64,000 nt of DNA, taken from NCBI GenBank assembly GCA_900169235.1, contig FWCC01000091.1, positions 1-64,000 of the forward strand, given 5' to 3'. The stretch is from Zarea fungicola. Lineage: Eukaryota; Ascomycota; Sordariomycetes; Hypocreales; Cordycipitaceae. Positions 57,057-64,000 of the stretch are shown piece after piece. The notes beneath the pieces are model-generated. The model was not told the DNA's origin and ran no database searches. It saw only the letters and a list, made by a program, of their open reading frames with translations. Each line of letters opens with the position of its first letter. Positions within the stretch are counted from its first letter, which is position 1. The position numbers and the translations under genes were made by a program.

Positions 57057-58517
57057 AGGCAGTACCAATTTGAAAGCCCATTTCGTCTATGTTCCTCAAT
57101 TGGGCGTAATTCCGTGCGCTATACTCCGTACTAGTCCCCTATAGTAAATCAAAAAAAAAAATACTAGGGATATATTTAGCATTTTGTCTCGCGGTGGGGG
57201 CGTGGCACATGTAGGGAGGGGGTACTCCGTACATATCTAAGCTTCGGGGGCTGGTGCTTTTCAAGATTCTGCACCTTGAGGGAAACTTTCCGGTCTTGCT
57301 TGAACCCAGTACTTGTTTTATTTATCCAAGATGATTACTAGTCTCTAAATAGAACAAAAACTTTTCGACTGCTATGACCATACCCTTGGCATTAGTTGAT
57401 GGCGCAGCCTAGAACTGTATACTAATCAGTATCTTTTTGTTTCCGTTTCAGAACCCTACGTGACTGGCGCCACAATATCAACGGTACAATATCCACATAG
57501 GCCTCCGTACATAAATTTAGCCACCAACAATCTGACTAAGATCAGCCACTGTCATACTGCAGGTACTTTACAACGGTTATGTAGCCTGAATCAGGCACGT
57601 GGGGCGTGGCTTGTCGAGCTTGTCGAGGGTCCCAATCGTCAAACGAAGAAGTTGGGGACCTCGGAGTAAACGTTTCCTGGACGAAATGAGGGATTATAGA
57701 AGAGCAGCCGTCCATGCATACAGCGACGCAAGTCGGCCCGCGGCCAAGGCCAAGACGCAATAAGTGTGATAACGCTACCCCGTCTAACGGAAGTAAATTG
57801 CGTTGTATAGTGCCAAGCTAGCAGGTTCCGCTTACAGACTAGCGACGGAAACACCAGGAACAGAAATAATACGCCGAGTTATGCATGCAGAAATGGCACA
57901 CCACAGCAGCGTCAATACAAAGATGAGGGCAACGAGTGGCTGCTGACCCATCCGTTTTCTTATTCAATCCACCACTCCTTGAGAGAGACTTGGCTTGACT
58001 CGAAGATCTGCAAGACGCTGGTCCCAAACTAGATTGAAGATCTGTCTTGGGGGCTGTGTTTTGTGGGTTGTTCAGCGGTCTTTAAATGGGGAACTCTTTG
58101 CTTCCATGGCACCCCCCCACCCGAGATGCTGGGCAACAAGTAATACTTCTGGTTGAATAATTTGATATTCGGACCCTGTCTTAATCTAAATACACTCCCT
58201 CATTTCCAACAATTCTACCCACGCAAAGTCGTCCTTGGTACGGGTTCCGAGCCTCACCGGCAGTAAGGCGCCGCCAGCTTAGGTGTGTAATACGGAGTGC
58301 GTACGTAGACATAGAGCCTTCCATGCGCCTTGGCGAGCAGCCTTAAAAGTCCTCTCGTGGCGGCGCGTAGTCGGCGGGAGCCTACTATGGAGTACGTTGG
58401 GAGAGCGTACGATTTCGACTTATAATCTGGAGACGTATTCTTCTTCCCTCTTCCCTGGAGTTGGGGTGCATAGCCATCTCACATTTTGGCCATATTTCTC
58501 AATCTCTTTCATACATT

Positions 58518-61500
58518 ATGGGCTCACTAGGTCCTACTCGTGCCGTGAATGGCAACTCAGTTGGAAGTGGCAGTGCGCCTGTTAATGGGCACTCTCCAGC
58601 AGCAGCAAATAGAGAGCATTTGGAGCCTATTGCCGTGGTGGGCATGAGCTGCCGGCTCGCTGGAGACGCATCAGACACGCAAAAGCTGTGGGAACTGCTC
58701 ATTAGGGGTCGTTCTGCGTGGTCAAAGACGCCCAAGGATCGATTTAACCAAGAGGCCTTTCATGATCCCTCTGCTGAAGGCAAGCCCGGAAGGGTAAGGA
58801 TACATCACATATCAGCCAGGCAGTCCGGCCTTGGCCCTATACAGAATATACAACTGACTACCTACCTGGTTCTCTAGACAAGTACAGACGGTGGACATTT
58901 TCTGAAAGATGACATAAAAGCCTTTGACGCCTCCTTCTTTGGAGTCAACCCGATAGAGGCAACGGTGCGTATTCCTATTGCCAATGCGGTCACAAGCGCA
59001 GCGTGGGGAGTAACCCACTAACCCTGTTTGAATGATCTTAGGCCATGGACCCTCAACAGAGACTACTTCTTGAAATTGCCTATGAGGCTTTTGAAAATGC
59101 CGGCCTCACCCTTGAACAATTGTCGGGGTCCAACACTGGTGTCTATGTCGGCCAGTGGGCCTCGGACTACCAGGAGATGCTTCTCAGAGATATTGCCTTT
59201 CCGCCTATTTACCAGGCCAGCGGCGTTGGGGCGGCCATTTCCTCCAATCGTGTTTCCTACTGTTTCAACCTACTCGGCCCCAGTCTCACCCTCGACACCG
59301 GCTGCTCAGCCAGTTTGGTAGCCCTTCATCAGGCCGTGCACAGTCTCCGCGCAGGCGAGACGGATAGGTGTTTCGTAGCGGGTGTCAATCTCCAACTCGA
59401 CCCGCAGCGATATGGCTATCAAAACAAGCTAAGCATGTTCTCTAAACAAGGAAAGTCGTACACATTTGACCACCGCGCCAAAGAGGCCAGTGGCTACGGC
59501 AGAGGGGAAGGGTGCTCGGGGGTCGTCCTTATGCCCCTTTCACAGGCCCAGAAGCAGGGTTTTCCAATCCGTGCTATTATCCGAAACTCGGTAGCCAACC
59601 AGGATGGAAAAACAAACGGAATCACTGTCCCAAGTGCTGCAGCGCAATCCGCTGCCATTGAGAGGGCCTACGCTCAGGTCGGCATAGTGCCGTACGCAGA
59701 CTATGTCGAGGCCCACGGGACGGGCACCTCAGTTGGCGATCCCATCGAGGCCCGGGCCATCGCCAAGGTCCTCGGTGCTGGTCGAGATTCGGATTCGCCT
59801 CTGCCCATCGGCTCCCTCAAGGCCAATATTGGCCATACTGAGAGCGCAGCCGGCCTTACCGGTCTCATCAAGGCTGTTTTGATGCTGGAACACAACATGA
59901 TTCCACCTCAGATCAACTTCGAGAAGCCGAACCCGGACATTGACCTGGATGCCCTCAATCTAAGAATCCCAACAACTCTCGAGTCTAGGCCGCTCAAGAG
60001 AATTTCGGTGAATAGCTTCGGCTACGGTGGAACCAACGCCCACGTCGTTGTAGATGCCGCCACGGACTTCGCCCCGGTGAAGCCGACAAGCCAGAGTAAT
60101 GGGATTCCAACAGCCGATGATCCCCATGATCATCATGTATCTAAAGGTGCGCCCAGGGCTAAAGAACGGCTCTTTGTTCTCAGCGCTGCCAGCGAGAAGT
60201 CGTGCCAAGATACGGCATCCAAAGTGGCCACGTATCTCGAGAGCCACCCGGATTCAGCTGACGCGGACGCATTGTTGGGCCGCCTTGCATACACCCTGAG
60301 TAGGAGGTCTGTTATGGCGAACAGGGTCGGAGTTGTTGCCTCTGACTTGAATGACCTGGTTGCGCAGCTGACCAAACTGTCCACCGAAGCCATCCCCCGT
60401 GCCGAGAATCAGACGACCCCTCGCATCGGCTTCGTTTTCAGCGGCCAAGGTGCCCAGTATCCTCAAATGGGCCAAAGCCTGCTGGGTACATGGCCAAGTT
60501 TCACGGCCAGTATGAAGCGGGCATCTGCATGCATGCAGGCATGCGGAAGCTCGTGGGACCTGCTTGAGGAGCTGCTCAAGGAGCCCGCAGAGAGCCGAAT
60601 GGAGGATCCGTGTATCGCACAGCCCATATCCACGGCTGTTCAAATCTCTCTCGTGGACGCCCTCAGGGATCTGGGGGTAGTTCCGAGCGCTGTCGTAGGC
60701 CATTCTAGCGGCGAGATTGCTGCCGCCTACTGCGCCGAAGCCATCTCGTTTGAGGATGCCATGACGGTGGCATATCACCGTGGCCGGCTAACCGGCGATC
60801 TGAGAAAGGAAAATGGAAGCAAGGGCAAGGCCGGCGCCATGATAGCTGTCGGGGCATCAGCGACGGCTGTTAAGCAGTCCATCGATCAACTGGGTGCTGC
60901 TGCTTCTAGTAGGATAGCCATTGCCTGCTTCAACAGCCCCGAGAGCGTGACAGTATCTGGAGATGAAGATGTCATCAACTCCCTAAAGCAGCGACTAGAC
61001 GAGCAGGATGTCTGGAATCGACTTCTCCGTACGGGTGGAGCTGCCTACCACTCGCCTCAGATGCTCCAAGTTGCTGAAAAATACCACGAGGCTCTGAAGG
61101 GTGTGTCCGGTGGCGTTCCTGTATCCAGTATCAGCATGGCCTCCTCTGTCACGGGCGAAGAGCTCGCAGACAAGCCCATTACCCGGGATTACTGGGTGCA
61201 TAATCTGGTCTCGCCGGTCCGCTTCACGGACGCTTTGAAGAAGGCGTGCGTGGGAGAAGGTGGCACGCGCAGGGTTGACTTGCTTCTTGAGCTGGGATCC
61301 CACTTCCAGCTGGAAAGTCCCATCAAGCAGACCGTGAGGACCTTCCCCGGACAGGCGGCCAAGATTCATTATGCGGGGTCTCTAAAGCGCGGTGAGGATG
61401 CCCAGCTCCGCCTGTTGGAGATGCTCCGGTCCCTGTATCTGGAAAGATCCCCCGTCGCCTTTTGGAAGGCCAATGCTGGTTTCGAAACCGCCCCCCCTCA

Positions 61501-64000
61501 GCTCCTGACGGATCTTCCCCCTTATGCGTTCGACCACTCCAAGACATACTGGCACGAGAGTCGGGTGTCCAAGGCGTACAAACATCGTACATTTCTCCCT
61601 CATGAGCTCCTGGGCAGCCTCATCCATGACAACAATCCCCAGGAGCCCAGATGGCGTTGCTTCCTCAACTTGAAGGACGTCCCCTGGCTGAGTGGCCACG
61701 TTGTCCAGGGACAGACTATTTTCCCAGCCACGGCATACCTCGCCATGGTCTTTCAAGCGGCACGACAAGACACGGCTATGCGCAACCCCCAAGCAACGAT
61801 TAACCAGTTCATCCTCCGCAACGTCAATATGTCACAGGCGTTGGTCATGGAGAATAACAAGCCCGACTTGGAGATCAGCCTGTCGCTTCGGCCCCAGGCA
61901 GTGTCGGCGAGGAAGTCGTCCCAGCTATGGCAAGAGTTCCGCATCTTCAGCACATCCGCTGACGACGTTTGGACCGAGCATTGCCGCGGTCTTGTACAGG
62001 TTGTCCTCAAGTCCGAGTCTGCCACCCAGGATGACGGTATTGTCCCTACCCGGGTCACGCTGCCACCGCACGCCCAACACATTCAAGCCAAGCAGTTCTA
62101 CCACAGGGCAAGAGATATTGGCGTCAACTGGAGCGCGCCGTTTGACAACCTGACGGATATCAAGATCGCTTCCGGGGCGTGCATCGCGGACTCGTCGTTT
62201 CTGCCCGGTGCCGGTGCCTCTGAGACAGACTATACCATCCACCCCGGCGTCATGGACGCTGTCTTGTACCACGGCATGATGGGTGTCCTCATCTTTGATG
62301 AAAATGACAAGTCCCCTGTTGTGCCCACCTTCATCGAGAAGATGATTGTGGCCGAGAAAGACCAGGCCAAGCCGATTCAAGAGGTGACATGTCACGCCAC
62401 CCGGACCGAGAATGCGCTTACGTTTGATATTGGCATTTTTGAGAGACAAAACGAGGAAAACCTGGTCGTACAGGCCTGGGGAGTGGTTGCGACCAAGCTG
62501 CCAGACGTTGTCATCGGCGGGAGTCGCCAACGAGACTTGTGCCATGTTCCGGACTGGGTGACTTACATGCCCAAGACTACGCAGAAGCACATTGACGACA
62601 TGTGCAAAAAGTCGCTCGAAGAGAGGTCCATCATCCCGGAAATCAAGGCTTTGGAGGCCCTAACTGTGAACTACGTCAAGCGTGCCTTGGCCTCCACACC
62701 GGCAGACGAGGTAGCCGAAGGATACCAGCGCAACTGGTTTGAATGGATGAAGACGCTCGCCGAACAGGAGCCTGATCCAGCCTTCCTCAAAGCAGGAGAG
62801 GAAGATGGCAGCGTTTCCGCAGAGGTCGCACGGCGTCTGGGGCCACGCTTGAGCGAGATCCTGCGAGGAACCACTCATCCGCTGGACATCCTCAACGAAG
62901 ATAACCTGCTGAGCGGACTCTACCTGGAAGGTGGCAACGCTCGCTGCATTGCGCAGATGGCCGCGTACATAGGCGAGCTAGGTCGTCTAAATCCCAATAT
63001 GAAGATTATCGAGGCTGGCGCGGGCACGGGCTCAGCCACCTTGCCCGTCCTGCAGGCTCTGCAAGCCCCGAACAGAGTGCTGGCGTCCGGGTACGACTTC
63101 ACCGATATATCACCAGGATTTTTTCCCGCTGCCCGAGAGCTGCTCTCCGATTTTGAACACATTATGCAGTATAAGACCCTGAATGTCGAGAAGACGGCGG
63201 AAGAAAACGGCTTTGAACCCAACAGCTACGATATCCTTATTGCTTCCAACGTTCTCCACGCTACTCCTTGCATCGACGTCGTCCTGGAAAACGTCAGGTC
63301 GCTTCTCCGCCCCGGCGGTAAGTTGATCTTGATGGAGCCTACCGAGAATCTCCCCCATTACGGTCTCGTTTTTGGCTCGCTTGCTGGTTGGTGGGCTGGG
63401 GTCGATGAGGGCCGGACCCTCTCGCCTATGCTTTCCCGCTCTGCATGGATCGAGAAGCTTTCAAAGAATGGCTTCGTCAAAAATGAAGCCGTCTTCGAGG
63501 ACTACCCTGTGGCCGATGGCGGCTCCATTTCCGTCTTCGTGTCTGAAGTCCCGGTCCCGGCCCCTTCGGCAGCTCCCCTGGATGTTGAAATTGTATCGCT
63601 TCCTGGAGAGGATCTTTACTCGAGCTTCACGGAGAAGCTTCAGAAGAAGCTCTGGGACCGCTCAGTGGAGGCCCGTGTTGCCTCTCCATCCGTCTCCGAA
63701 GAAAAAATTAGCATCATTATGCCCGACATCAGCGAGCGTGTGGCCTGGGACATGGATGGCCCGCTCTTCGACTCGATAAAGGCTCGGGTCGCTAGCTCCA
63801 GGGTCATCGTGTTCGTAATGTGCACGGCCAAAGAGAAAGAAAAGCGGCCCAGTGGTGACTGGATCTACGGGTTCTGCCGATCGATCCGCTACGAGTACGT
63901 CTCTGTACGCTTAGTTACTCTTGAGCTCGAAGGTGGATTGGAGGCCGGCGTGGAAGCCCTGTCAACCATTTTGAACAGCCCGACGGCTGACATGAGCCTT
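58518..64000 (+). CDS. Highly reducing polyketide synthase, 3' end outside window
   Basis: Three exons in view: 58518-58793, 58878-58964 and 59042 onward; introns of 84 and 77 nt at positions usual in fungal HR-PKS KS domains; 1774 residues visible. [16 protein letters not shown] start, active Cys209 in DTGCSAS (DTACSSS is commoner), [13 protein letters not shown] and IGHTESAAG with the two catalytic His. [15 protein letters not shown] and Ser676 in [11 protein letters not shown]: His1007 in [10 protein letters not shown] and Asp in [12 protein letters not shown]-methyltransferase: SAM motif EAGAGTG (1445-1451) and SNVLHATP, so at least one alpha-methylation is expected if active. ER, KR and ACP would lie beyond the edge. 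The last visible part ([11 protein letters not shown] to [13 protein letters not shown]) is the linker before the reductive domains. The ATG was chosen for the Ser/Gly-rich leader; an upstream in-frame TTG is rejected. Confidence 0.93.

Larger units (their letters stand above)
55841..58517. other. Shared upstream region of NRPS and HR-PKS
   Basis: 2.7 kb between the divergent NRPS (minus) and PKS (plus) starts; no coding frame supported. It contains five exact TACTCCGTA/TACGGAGTA nonamers (56038, 56171, 56338, 57122, 57223) and several one-mismatch copies. A 19-base motif occurs twice on the plus strand (56546-56564 and 58220-58238; 16 of 19 identical, core GCAAAGTC and CCTTGG). At 57193 there is a copy of the sequence found at the window's left edge. 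An assembly gap of 44 N lies inside. Confidence 0.6.

Noticed and set aside
59960..63831. Minus-strand frames across the PKS
   Set aside because: Shadows of the plus-strand PKS, whose motifs are continuous through the same region.
1..64000. tRNA, rRNA or CRISPR features
   Set aside because: No tRNA B-box with a matching A-box, no rRNA-like stretch and no spaced repeat array was found by eye; a covariance-model scan would be needed to exclude small RNAs.

Overview
The window reads as nuclear DNA of a filamentous ascomycete (Pezizomycotina, most likely Sordariomycetes/Hypocreales; the order is inferred, not shown). Genes carry 50-110 nt introns with GT-AG borders and CTRAY-type branch points. 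There are clear fungal housekeeping orthologues, long AT-rich gene-poor islands, and very large modular synthases.

Layout. 0.3-10 kb: an HPP-family membrane protein, an unknown coiled-coil protein, a NEDD8 protease (SENP8/DEN1 type), SLX9 and a DUF1348/NTF2-like protein. 8.7-16.8 kb: a HAD-like terpene cyclase of the drimane/albicanol synthase type, an SDR reductase and an MFS exporter, which may form a small terpenoid cluster. 17-30 kb: a secreted protein of unknown function, UBA4, PAM17, a chromodomain protein, an RRM-like gene broken by an in-frame TGA, and a disordered/coiled-coil nuclear-type protein. 30-42 kb: an AT-rich accessory stretch with a small cysteine-rich secreted protein, a large secreted DUF4185-like protein, a double-hotdog thioesterase, a decayed paralogue of the SDR and a fungal sulfotransferase-like protein. 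42.6-64 kb: a 4395-residue NRPS on the minus strand and, diverging from it across a 2.7 kb shared upstream region with one assembly gap, a highly reducing PKS (KS-AT-DH-MT visible) that runs off the window end.

The most unusual item is the NRPS. By motif reading its order is T*-E*-C-A-T-C-A-T-C-A-T-CT-T*. The first and last carrier domains have lost the phosphopantetheine serine (Met and Leu instead), and the N-terminal epimerase-like domain has lost one His of its HHxxxD motif. This looks like an A-T-E-C-initiating synthetase (HC-toxin/apicidin synthetase layout) that lost its first adenylation domain. With an HR-PKS and a thioesterase beside it, the simplest hypothesis is a polyketide-primed tripeptide (lipopeptide or cyclodepsipeptide). 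The product itself is not deducible from the sequence. All gene models are hand-spliced from the DNA; no database search was possible.
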